From NCBI GenBank assembly GCA_029168955.1, contig JAPDOI010001071.1, positions 10,001 to 74,000 on the forward strand: DNA of 64,000 nt. The letters are read 5' to 3'. This stretch comes from Aplectana chamaeleonis. Taxonomy: Eukaryota > Nematoda > Chromadorea > Rhabditida > Cosmocercidae. The notes under the pieces were generated by a model. The model was not told the DNA's origin, did no database searches, and saw only the letters and a program-made list of their open reading frames with translations. The translations under genes and the position numbers were made by a program. Shown here piece by piece: positions 25,426-37,900 of this stretch. How positions within the stretch are numbered: the stretch's first letter is position 1; each line of letters starts with the position of its first letter.

Positions 25426-25492
25426 GCTACACATAGTATGTAGAGAGGGAGGTCAGAAAAATCAGCTTAAAGTTCGCGAAAACCAAGCGAGT
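25426..25492 (+). repeat. Strongly divergent B monomer (67 bp)
   Basis: It carries AGTATGTAGAGAG, GGTCAG, AATCAGCTTAAAG and TTCGCG in place of the usual B words, with a net insertion of two bases. Flanking monomers are normal. It is either an old variant that escaped homogenisation or a poorly called stretch. Confidence 0.65.
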
Positions 25493-28400
25493 GCTACACA
25501 TAGTTGAGGGAGGGAGGCCGGGAGAAGCCAGCTCATCGTTTGGCCAAGTCAACGAATGCTACACTGTCCTAATGAATGGAGGCCGGGGAAGATGGTCTGT
25601 CGTTTGGCGAAGACAAATGAATGCTACACATAGTTAGAGAGGGAGGCCGGAAAAGCCAGCCTAACGTTCGGCAAAGCCAAGAGAGTGGTACACATAGTTG
25701 AGGGAGGGAGGCCGGGAGAAGCCAGCTCATTGTTTGGCCAAGTCAACCAATGCTACACTGTCCTAATGAATGGAGGCCGGGGGAAGATGGTCTGTCGTTT
25801 GGCGAAGACAAATGAATGCTACACATAGTTAAGAGAGGGAGGCCGGAAAAACCAGCCTAACGTTCGGCAAAACCAAGCGAGTGCTACACATAGTTGAGAG
25901 AGGACGGCCGGAAAAACCAGCCTAACGATCGGCAAAACCAAACGAGCGCTACACATAGTTGAGGGAGGGAGGCCGGGAGAAGCCAGCTCATTGTTTGGCC
26001 AAGTCAACTAATGCTACACTGCCATAATGAATGGAGGCCGGGGAAGATGGTCTGTCGTTTGGCGAAGACAAATGAATGCTACACATAGTTAAGAGAGGGA
26101 GGCCGAAAAACCAGCCTAACGTTCGGCAAAACCAAGCGAGTGCAACACATAGTTGAGGGAGGGAGGCCGGGAGAAGCCAGCTCATTGTTTGGCCAAGCCA
26201 ACCAATGCTACACCGTCCTAATGAATGGAGGCCGACGGAAGATGGTCTGTCGTTTGGCGAAGAAAAATGAATGGTACACATAGTTAGAGATGAAGGCCGG
26301 AAAAACCAGCCTAACGTTCGGCAAAACCAAGCGAGTGCTACACATAGTTGAGAGAGGACGGCCGAAAAACCAGCCTAACGTTCGGCAAAACCAAACGAGC
26401 GCTACACATAGTTGAGGGAGGGAGGCCGGGAGAAGCCAGCTCATTGTTTGGCCAAGTCAACCAATGCTACACTGTCCTAATGAATGGAGGCCGGGGGAAG
26501 ATGGTCTGTCGTTTGGCGAAGACAAATGAATGCTACACATAGTTGAGAGAGGAGGCCGGAAAAACCAGCCTAACGTTCGGCAAAACCAAGCGAGTGCTAC
26601 ACATAGTTGAGGGAGGGAGGCCGGGAGAAGCCAGCTCATTGTTTGGCCAAGTCAACCAATGCTACACTGTCCTAATGAATGGAGGCCGGGGAAGATGGTC
26701 TGTCGTTTGGCGAAGACAAATGAATGCTACACATAGTTAAGAGAGGAGGCCGGAAAAACCAGCCTAACGTTCGGCAAAACCAAGCGAGTGCTACACATAG
26801 TTGAGGGAGGGAGGCCGGGAGAAGCCAGCTCATTGTTTGGCCAAGTCAACCAATGCTACACTGTCCTAATGAATGGAGGCCGAGGGAAAATGGTCTGTCG
26901 TTCGGCGAAGACAAATGAATGCTACACATAGTTAAGAGAGGGAGGCCGAAAAAACCAGCCTAACGTTCGGCAAAACCAAGCGAGTGCTACACAAAGTTGA
27001 GGGAGGGAGGCCGGGAGAAGCCAGCTCATTGTTTGGCCAAGTCAACCAATGCTACACTGTCCTAATGAATGGAGGCCGGGGAAAGATGGTCTGTCGTTTG
27101 GCGAAGACAAATGAATGCTACACATAGTTAGAGAGGGAGGCCGAAAACCAGCCTAACGTTCGGCAAAACCAAGAGAGTGCTACACACAGTTGACGGAGGT
27201 AGGCCGGGAGAAGCCAGCTCATTGTTTGGCCAAGTCAACCAATGCTACACTGTCCTAATGAATGGAGGCCGAGGGAAAATGGTCTGTCGTTTGGCGAAGA
27301 AAAATGAATGGTACACATAGTTAGAGATGAAGGCCGGAAAACCAGCCTAACGTTCTGCAAAACCAAGCGAGTGCTACACATAGTTGAGAGAGGACGGCCG
27401 GAAAAACCAGCCTAACGTTCGGCAAAACCAAACGAGCGCTACACATAGTTGAGTGAGGGAGGCCGGGAGAAGCCAGCTCATTGTTTGGCCAAGTCAACCA
27501 ATGCTACACTGTCCTAATGAATGGAGGCCGGGGGAAGATGGTCTGTCGTTTGGCGAAGACAAATGAATGCTACACATAGTTGAGAGAGGGAGGCCGAAAA
27601 AACCAGCCTAACGTTCGGCAAAACCAAGCGAGTGCTACACATAGTTGAGGGAGGGAGGCCAGGAGAAGCCAGCTCATTGTTTGGCCAAGTCAACCAATGC
27701 TACACTGTCCTAATGAATGAAGGCCGGGGGAAGATGGTCTGTCGTTTGGCGAAGACAAATGAATGCTACACATAGTTAAGAGAGGGAGGCCGGAAAAACC
27801 AGCCTAACGTTCGGCAAAACCAAGCGAGTGCTACACATAGTTGAGAGAGGACGGCCGGAAAAACCAGCCTAACGATCGGCAAAACCAAACGAGCGCTACA
27901 CATAGTTGAGGGAGGGAGGCCGGGAGAAGCCAGCTCATTGTTTGGCCAAGTCAACCAATGCTACACTGTCCTAATGAATGGAGGTCGAGGGAAAATGGTC
28001 TGTCGTTCGGCGAAGACAAATGAATGGTACACATAGTTGAGAGAGGACGGCCGGAAAAACCAGCCTAACGTTCGGCAAAACCAAGCGAGTGCTACACATA
28101 GTTGAGGGAGGGAGGCCGGGAGAAGCCAGCTCATTGTTTGGCCAAGTCAACCAATGCTACACTGTCCTAATGAATGGAGGCCGAGGGAAAATGGTCTGTC
28201 GTTTGGCGAAGACAAATGAATGCTACACATAGTTAAGAGAGGGAGGCCGAAAAAACCAGCCTAACGTTCGGCAAAACCAAGCGAGTGCTACACAAAGTTG
28301 AGGGAGGGAGGCCGGGAGAAGCCAGCTCATTGTTTGGCCAAGTCAACCAATGCTACACTGTCCTAATGAATGGAGGCCGGGGAAGATGGTCTGTCGTTGG

Positions 28401-31400
28401 GCGAAGACAAATGAATGCTACACATAGTAGAGAGAGGGGGGCCGGAAAAACGACCCTAGCGTCCGGCGAAAGCAGGGGAGTGCTACACATAGTTGAGGGA
28501 GGGAGGGCGGGAGAAGCCAGCTCATTGTTTGGCCAAGTCAACCAATGCTACACTGTTCTAATGAATGGAGGCCGGGGAAGATGGTCTGTCGTTTGGCGAA
28601 GACAAATGAATGCTACACATAGTTAGAGAGGACGGCCGGAAAACCAGCCTAACGTTCGGCAAAACCAAGCGAGTGCTACACATAGTTGAGGGAGGGAGGC
28701 CGGGAGAAGCCAGTTCATTGTTTGGCCAAGTCAACCAATGCTACACTGTCCTAATGAATGGAGGCCGGAAGAAGATGTTCTGTTGTTTGGCGAAGACAAA
28801 TGAATGCTACACATAGTTAAGAGGGGCCGGCCCGAAAAACCAGCCTAACGTTCGGCAAAACCAAGCGAGTGCTACACATAGTTGAGGGAGGGAGGCCGGG
28901 AGAAGCCAGCTCATTGTTCGGCCAAGTCAACCAATGCTACACTGTCCTAATGAATGGAGGCCGGGGAAGATGGTCTGTCGTTTGGCGAAGACAAATGAAT
29001 GCTACACATAGTTAGAGATGGAGGCCGGAAAAACCAGCCTAACGTTCGGCAAAACCAAGCGAGTGCTACACATAGTTGAGAGAGGACGGCCGAAAAACCA
29101 GCCTAACGTTCGGCAAAACCAAACGAGCGCTACACATAGTTGAGGGAGGGAGGCCGGGAGAAGCCAGCTCATTGTTTGGCCAAGTCAACCAATGCTACAC
29201 TGTCCTAATGAATGAAGGCCGGGGGAAGATGGTCTGTCGTTTGGCGAAGACAAATGAATGCTACACATAGTTAGAGATGAAGGCCGGAAAAACCAGCCTA
29301 AGGTTCGGCAAAACCAAGCGAGTGCTTCACATAGTTGAGAGAGGACGGACGAAAAAACCAGCCTAACGTTCGGCAAAACCAAACGAGCCCTACACATAGT
29401 TGAGGGAGGGAGGCCGGGAGAAGCCAGCTCATTGTTTGGCCAAGTCAACCAATGCTACACTGTCCTAATGAATGGAGGCCGGGGAAAGATGGTCTGTCGT
29501 TTGGCGAAGACAAATGAATGCTACACATAGTTGAGAGAGGGAGGCCGGAAAAACCAGCCTAACGTTCGGCAAAACCAAGCGAGTGCTACACATAGTTGAG
29601 GGAGGGAGGCCGGGAGAAGCCAGCTCATTGTTTGGCCAAGTCAACCAATGCTACACTGTCCTAATGAATGGAGGCCGGGGAAGATGGTCTGTCGTTTGGC
29701 GAAGACAAATGAATGCTACACATAGTTAAGAGAGGACGGCCGGAAAACCAGCCTAACGTTCGGCAAAACCAAGCGAGTGCTACACATAGTTGAGGGAGGG
29801 AGGCCGGGAGAAGCCAGCTCATTGTTTGGCCAAGTCAACCAATGCTACACTGTCCTAATGAATGGAGGCCGGGGAAGATGGTCTGTCGTTTGGCGAAGAC
29901 AAATGAATGCTACACATAGTTGAGAAAAGACGGCCGGAAAAACCAGCCTAACGTTCGGCAAAACCAAGCGAGTGCTACACATAGTTGAGGGAGGAAGGCC
30001 GGGAGAAGCCAGCTCATTGTTTGGCCAAGTCAACTAATGCTACACTGTCCTAATGAATGGAGGCCGGGGAAGATGGTCTGTCGTTTGGCGAAGACAAATG
30101 AATGCTACACATAGTTGAGAGAGGACGGCCGGAAAACCAGCCTAACGTTCGGCAAAACCAAGCGAGTGCTACACATAGTTGAGGAGGGAGGCCGGGAGAA
30201 GCCAGCTCATTGTTTGGCCAAGTCAACCAATGCTACACTGTCCTAGTGAATGGAGGCCGGGGGAAGATGATCTGTCGTTTGGCGAAGACAAATGAATACT
30301 ACACATAGTTAGAGATGAAGGCCGGAAAAACCAGCCTACCGTTCGGCAAAACCAAGCGAGTGCTACACATTGTTGAGGGAGGGTGGCCGGGAGAAGCCAG
30401 CTCATTGTTTGGCCAAGTCAACCAATGCTACACTGTCCTAATGAATGGAGGCCGGGGGAAGATGGTCTGTCGTTTGGCGGAGACAAATGAATGCTACACA
30501 TAGTTAGAGAGGACGGCCGGAAAAACCAGCCTAACGTTCGGCAAAACCAAGCGAGTGCTACACATAGTTGAGGGAGGGAGGCCGGGAGAAGCCAGCTCAT
30601 TGTTTGGCCAAGTCAACCAATGCTACACTGTCCTAATGAATGGAGGCCGGGGGAAGATGGTCTGTCGTTTGGCGAAGACAAATGAATGCTACACATAGTT
30701 AAGAGAGGGAGGCCGAAAAAACCAGCCTAACGTTCGGCAAAACCAAGCGAGTGCTACACATAGTTGAGGGAGGGAGGCCGGGAGAAGCCAGCTCATTGTT
30801 TGGCCAAGTCAACCAATGCTACACTGTCCTAATGAATGGAGGCCGGGGAAGATGGTCTGTCGTTTGGCGAAGACAAATGAATGCTACACATAGTTAAGAG
30901 AGGGAGGCCGGAAAAACCAGCCTAACGTTCGGCAAAACCAAGCGAGTGCTACACATAGTTGAGAGAGGACGGCCGGAAAAACCAGCCTAACGTTCGGCAA
31001 AACCAAACGAGCGCTACACATAGTTGAGGGAGGGAGGCCGGGAGAAGCCAGCTCATTGTTTGGCCAAGTCAACCAATGCTACGCTGTCCTAATGAATGGA
31101 GGCCGGGGAAGATGGTCTGTCGTTTGGCGAAGACAAATGAATGCTACACATAGTTGAGAGAGGAGGCCGGAAAAACCAGCCTAACGTTCGGCAAAACCAA
31201 GCGAGTGCTACACATAGTTGAGGGAGGGAGGCCGGGAGAAGCCAGCTCATTGTTTGGCCAAGTCAACCAATGCTACACTGTCCTAATGAATGGAGGCCGG
31301 GGAAGATGGTCTGTCGTTTGGCGAAGACAAATGAATGCTACACATAGTTAAGAGAGGGAGGCCGGAAAACCAGCCTAACGTTCGGCAAAACCAAGCGAGT

Positions 31401-34400
31401 GCTACACATAGTTGAGAGAGGACGGCCGGAAAACCAGCCTAACGTTCGGCAAAACCAAACGAGCGCTACACATAGTTGAGGGAGGGAGGCCGGGAGAAGC
31501 CAGCTCATTGTTTGGCCAAGTCAACCAATGCTACACTGTCCTAATGAATGGAGGCCGGGGAAGATGGTCTGTCGTTTGGCGAAGACAAATGAATGCTACA
31601 CATAGTTAAGAGGGGGAGGCCGTAAAAACCAGCCTAAAGTTCAGCAAAACCAAACGAGTGCTACACATAGTTGAGGGAGGGAGGCCGGGAGAAGCCAGCT
31701 CATTGTTTGGCCAAGTCAACCAATGCTACACTGTCCTAATGAATGGAGGCCGAGGGAGGATTGTCTGTCGTTTGACGAAGACAAATGAATGCTACACATA
31801 GTTAAGAGAGGGAGGCCGAAAAAACCAGCCTACCGTTCGGCAAAACCAAGCGTGTGCTACACATAGTTGAGGGAGGGAGGCCGGGAGAAGCCAGCTCATT
31901 GTTTGGCCAAGTCAACCAATGCTACACTGTCCTAATGAATGGAGGCCGAGGGAAAATGGTCTGTCGTTTGGCGAAGACAAATGAATGCTACACATAGTTG
32001 AGAGAGGACGGCCGGAAAAACCAGCCTAACGTTCGGCAAAACCAAGCGAGTGCTACACATAGTTGAGGGAGGGAGGCCGGGAGAAGCCAGCTCATTGTTT
32101 GGCCAAGTCAACCAATGCTACACTGTCCTAATGAATGGAGGCCGGGGAAAGATGGTCTGTCGTTTGGCGAAGACAAATGAATGCTACACATAGTTGAGAG
32201 AGGGAGGCCGAAAAAACCAGCCTAACGTTCGGCAAAACCAAGCGAGTGCTACACATAGTTGAGGGAGGGAGGCCGGGAGAAGCCAGCTCATTGTTTGGCC
32301 AAGTCAACCAATGCTACACTGTCCTAATGAATGGAGGCCGGGGAAGATGTTCTGTCGTTTGGCGAAGAAAAATGAATGGTACACATAGTTAGAGATGAAG
32401 GCCGGAAAAACCAGCCTACCGTTCGGCAAAATCAAGAGAGTGCTACACTTAGTTGAGGGAGGACGGCCGAAAAAACCAGCCTAACGTTCGGCAAAACCAA
32501 ACGAGCGCTACACATAGTTGAGGGAGGGAGGCCGGGAGAAGCCAGCTCATTGTTTGGCCAAGTCAACCAATGCTACACTGTCCTAATGAATGGAGGCCGG
32601 GGGAAGATGGTCTGTCGTTTGGCGAAGACAAATGAATGCTACACATAGTTAAGAGAGGGAGGCCGAAAAAACCAGCCTAACGTTCGGCAAAACCAAGCGA
32701 GTGCAACACATAGTTGAGGGAGGGAGGCCGGGAGAAGCCAGCTCATTGTTTGGCCAAGTCAACCAATGCTACACTGTCCTAGTGAATGGAGGCCGGGGGA
32801 AGGTGGTCTGTAGTTTGGCGAAGACAAATGAATGCTACACATAGTTAGGAGGGGAAGGCCGGATAAACCAGCCTAACGTTCGGCAAAACCAAGCGAGTGC
32901 TACACATAGTTGAGAGAGGACGGCCGGAGAAACCAGCCTACCGTTCGGCAAAATCAAGCGAGGGCTACACATAGTTGAGGGAGGGAGGCCGGGAGAAGCC
33001 AGCTCATTGTTTGGCCAAGTCAACCAATGCTACACTGTCCTAATGAATGGAGGCCGGGGGAAGATGGTCTGTCGTTAGGCGAAGACAAATGAGTGCCACA
33101 CATAGTTGAGAGAGGACGGCCGGAAAAACCAGCCTACCGTTCGGCAAAATCAAGCGAGTGCTACACATAGTTGAGGGAGGGATTCCGGGAGAAGCCAGCT
33201 CATTGTTTGGCCAAGTCAACCAATGCTACACTGTCCTAATGAATGGAGGCCGGGGGAAGATGGTCTGTCGTTTGGCGAAGACAAATGAATGGTACACATA
33301 GTTGAGAGAGGACGGCCGGAAAAACTAGCCTAACGTTCGGCAAAACCAAGCGAGTGCTACACATAGTTGAGAGAGGACGGCCGGAAAAACTAGCCTAACG
33401 TTCGGCAAAACCAAGCGAGTGCTACACATAGTTGAGGGAGGGAGGCCGGGAGAAGCCAGCTCATTGTTTGGCCAAGTCAACTAATGCTACACTGCCCTAA
33501 TGAATGGAGGCCGGGGGAAGATGGTCTGTTGTTTGGCGAAGACAAATGAATGCTACACATAGTTAAGAGAGGGAGGCCGAAAAACCAGCCTAACGTTCGG
33601 CAAAACCAAGGGAGTGCTACACATAGTTGAGGGAGGGAGGCCGGGAGAAGCCAGCTCATTGTTTGGCCAAGTCAACCAATGCTACACTGTCCTAATGAAT
33701 GGAGGCCGGGGAAGATGTTCTGTCGTTTGGCGAAGAAAAATGAATGGTACACATAGTTAGAGATGAAGGCCGGAAAAACCAGCCTACCGTTCGGCAAAAT
33801 CAAGAGAGTACTACACTTAGTTGAGAGAGGACGGCCGAAAAACCAGCCTAACGTTCGGCAAAACCAAACGAGCGCTACACATAGTTGAGTGAGGGAGGCC
33901 GGGAGAAGCCAGCTCATTGTTTGGCCAAGTCAACCAATGGTACACTGTCCTAACGAATGGAGGCCGGGGAAAGATGGTCTGGCGGTTGGCGAAGACAAAT
34001 GAGTGCTACACATAGTTGAGAGAGGGAGGCCGAAAAACCAGCCTAGCGTTCGGAAAAACCAAGCGAGTGCTACACATAGTTGAGGGAGGGAGGCCGGGAG
34101 GAGCCAGCTCATTGTTTGGCCAAGTCAACCAATGCTACACTGTCCTAATGAATGGAGGCCGGGGAAGATGGTCTGTCGTTTGGCGAAGACAAATGAATGC
34201 TACACATAGTTAGAGAGGGAGGCCGGAAACCAGCCTAACGTTCGGCAAAACCAAGCGAGTGCTACACATAGTTGAGAGAGGACGGCCGGAAAAACCAGCC
34301 TAACGATCGGCAAAACCAAACGAGCGCTACACATAGTTGAGGGAGGGAGGCCGGGAGAAGCCAGCTCATTGTTTGGCCAAGTCAACCAATGCTACACTGT

Positions 34401-37400
34401 CCTAATGAATGGAGGCCGAGGGAAAATGGTCTGTCGTTTGGCGAAGACAAATGAATGCTACACATAGTTGAGAGAGGACGGCCGGAAAAACCAGCCTAAC
34501 GTTCGGCAAAACCAAGCGAGTGCTACACATAGTTGAGGGAGGGAGGCCGGGAGAAGCCAGCTCATTGTTTGGCCAAGTCAACCAATGCAACACTGTCCTA
34601 GTGAATGGAGGCCGGGGGAAGATGGTCTGTAGTTTGGCGAAGACAAATGAATGCTACACATAGTTAAGAGGGGAAGGCCGGATAAACCAGCCTAACGTTC
34701 GGCAAAACCAAGCGAGTGCTACACATAGTTGAGAGAGGACGGCCGGAAAAACCAGCCTAACGTTCGGCAAAACCAAGCAAGTGCTACACATAGTTGAGGG
34801 AGGGAGGCCGGGAGAAGCCAGCTCATTGTTTGGCCAAGTCAACCAATGCTACACTGTCCTAATGAATGGAGGCCGGGGGAAGATGGTCTGTCGTTTGGCG
34901 AAGACAAATGAATGCTACACATAGTTAAGAGAGGGAGGCCGAAAAAACCAGCCTAACGTTCGGCAAAACCAAGCGAGTGCTACACATAGTTGAGGGAGGG
35001 AGGCCGGGAGAAGCCAGTTCATTGTTTGGCCAAGTCAACCAATGCTACACTGTCCTAATGAATGGAGGCCGGGGGAAGATGGTCTGTCGTTTGGCGAAGA
35101 CAAATGAATGGTACACATAGTTAGAGAGGAAGGCCGGAAAAACCAGCCTAACGTTCGGCAAAACCAAGCGAGTGCTACACATAGTTGAGGGAGGGAGGCC
35201 GGGAGAAGCCAGCTCATTGTTTGGCCAAGTCAACCAATGCTACACTGTCCTAATGAATGGAGGCCGGGGAAGATGGTCTGTCGTTTGGCGAAGACAAATG
35301 AATGCTACACATAGTTAGAGAGGACGGCCGGAAAAACCAGCCTAACGTTCGGCAAAACCAAGCGAGTGCTACACATAGTTGAGGGAGGGAGGCCGGGAGA
35401 AGCCAGCTCATTGTTTGGCCAAGTCAACCAATGCTACACTGTCCTAATGAATGGAGGCCGGGGAAGATGGTCTGTCGTTTGGCGAAGACAAATGAATGCT
35501 ACACATAGTTAGAGAGGAAGGCCGGAAAAACCAGGCTAAAGTTCGGCAAAAGCAAGCGAGTGCTACACATGGTTGAGGGAGGGAGGCCGGGAGAAGCTAG
35601 CTCATTGTTTAGCCAAGTCAACCAATGCTACACTGTCCTAATGAATGGAGGCCGAGGGAAGATGGTCTGTCGTTTGGCGAAGACAAATGAATGCTACACA
35701 TAGTTAGAGAGGACGGCCGAAAAAACCAGCCTAACGTTCGGCAAAACCAAGCGAGTGCTACACACAGTTGAGGGAGGGAGGCCGGGAGAAGCCAGCTCAT
35801 TGTTTGGCCAAGTCAACCAATGCTACACTGTCCTAATGAATGGAGGCCGGGGGAAGATGGTCTGTCGTTTGGGGAAGACAAATGAATGCTACACATAGTT
35901 AAGAGGGGAAGGCCGGAAAAACCAGCCTAACGTTCGGCAAAACCAAGCGAGTGCTACACATAGTTGAGGGAGGGAGGCCGGGAGAAGCCAGCTCATTGTT
36001 TGGCCAAGTCAACCAATGCTACACTGTCCTAATGAATGGAGGCCGGGGTGAGATGTTCTGTCGTTTGGCGAAGAAAAATGAATGGTTCACATAGTTAGAG
36101 AGGGAGGCCGAAAAAACCAGCCTAACGTTCGGCAAAACCAAGCGAGTGCTACACATAGTTGAGAGAGGACGGCCGGAAAAACCAGCCTAACGTTCGGCAA
36201 AACCAAACGAGCGCTACACATAGTTGAGGGAGGGAGGCCGGGAGAAGCCTGCTCATTGTTTGACCAAGTCAACCAATGTTACACTGTCCTAATGAATGGA
36301 GGCCGGGGAAGATGGTCTGTCGTTTGGCGAAGACAAATGAATGCTACACATAGTTAAGAGAGGGAGGCCGGAAAAACCAGCCTAACGTTCGGCAAAACCA
36401 AGCGAGTGCTACACATAGTTGAGGGAGGGAGGCCGGGAGAAGCCAGCTCATTGTTTGGCCAAGTCAACCAATGCTACACTGTCCTAATGAGTGGAGGCCG
36501 GGGAAGATGGTCTGTCGTTTGGCGAAGACAAATGAATGCTACACATAGTTAGAGAGGAAGGCCGGAAAAACCAGCCTAACGTTCGGCAAAACCAAGCGAG
36601 TGCTACACATAGTTGAGGGAGGGAGGCCGGGAGAAGCCAGCTCATTGTTTGGCCAAGTCAACCAATGCTACACTGTCCTAATGAATGGAGGCCGAGGAAG
36701 ATGGTCTGTCGTTTGGCGAAGACAAATGAATGCTACACATAGTTGAGAGAGGACGGCCGGAAAACCAGCCTAACGTTCGGCAAAACCAAGCGAGTGCTAC
36801 ACATAGTAGAGGGAGGGAGGCCGGGAGAAGCCAGCTCATTGTTTGGCCAAGTCAACCAATGCTACACTGTCCTAATGAATGGAGGCCGAAGGAAAATGGT
36901 CTGTCGTTTGGCGAAGACAAATGAATGCTACACATAGTTGAGAGAGGACGGCCGGAAAAACCAGCCTAACGTTCGGCAAAACCAAGCGAGTGCTACACAT
37001 AGTTGAGGGAGGGAGGCCGGGAGAAGCCAGCTCGTTGTTTGGCCAAGTCAACCAATGCTACACTGTCCTAATGAATGGAGGCCGGGGAAGATGGTCTGTC
37101 GTTTGGCGAAGACAAATGAATGCTACACATAGTTAGAGAGGACGGCGGGAAAAACCAGCCTAACGTTCGGCAAAACCAAGCGAGAGCTACACATAGTTGA
37201 GGGAGGGAGGCCGGGAGAAGCCAGCTCATTGTTTGGCCAAGTCAACCAATGCTACACTGTTCTAATGAATGGAGGCCGAGGGAAAATGGTCTGTCGTTTG
37301 GCGAAGACAAATGACTGCTACACATAGTTGAGAGAGGACGGCCGGAAAAACCAGCCTAACGTTCGGCAAAACCAAGCGAGTGCTACACATAGTTGAGGGA

Positions 37401-37699
37401 GGGAGGCCGGGAGAAGCCAGCTCGTTGTTTGGCCAAGTCAACCAATGCTACACTGTCCTAATGAATGGAGGCCGAGGGAAAATGGTCTGTCGTTCGGCGA
37501 AGACAAATGAATAGTACACATAGTTAGAGAAGAAGGCCGGAAAAACCAGCCTACCAATCGGCAAAATCAAGCGAGTGCTACACATAGTTGAGGGAGGGAG
37601 GCCGGGAGAAGCCAGCTCATTGTTTGGCCAAGTCAACCAATGCTACACTGTCCTAATGAATGGAGGCCGAGGGAAAATCGTCTGTCCTTCGGCGAAGAC

Positions 37700-37900
37700 A
37701 AATGAATGGTACACATAGTTAGAGATGAAGGCCGGAAAAACCAGCCTACCGTTCGGCAAAATCAAGCGAGTGCTATATATAGTTGAGAGAGGACGGCCGG
37801 AAAAACCAGCCTAACGTTCGGCAAAACCAAACGAGCGCTACACATAGTTGAGAGAGGGAGGCCGGGAGAAGCCAGCTCATTGTTTGGCCAAGTCAACTAA
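37700..37900 (+). repeat. Block sharing TGCTATATATAG with 41800-42000
   Basis: TGCTATATATAG, an unusual start of a B' monomer in place of TGCTACACATAG, occurs at 37771 and 41872, an offset of 4,101 bp. In both places it follows a B with CCTACCG and AAAATCAAG and precedes the same B' and C. I saw it nowhere else in the window. Confidence 0.65.

Larger units (their letters stand above)
2452..28000 (+). repeat. Proximal domain: trimers mixed with tetramers, irregular higher-order repeats
   Basis: In this domain both tetramer subtypes are interspersed with trimers. Distances between successive GCCGACGG tetramers are multiples of the monomer: about 1108, 1305, 1370, 1044, 2215, 1109, 1501, 913, 1500, 1693 and 456 bp, i.e. 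17, 20, 21, 16, 34, 17, 23, 14, 23, 26 and 7 monomers. The order around them is partly fixed: a B ending GAGTGCAACAC comes before, and an A with GATGATCTG, a C with GGCCAGGAG and an A with AATGAAGG often follow. The right boundary is approximate. Confidence 0.75.
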
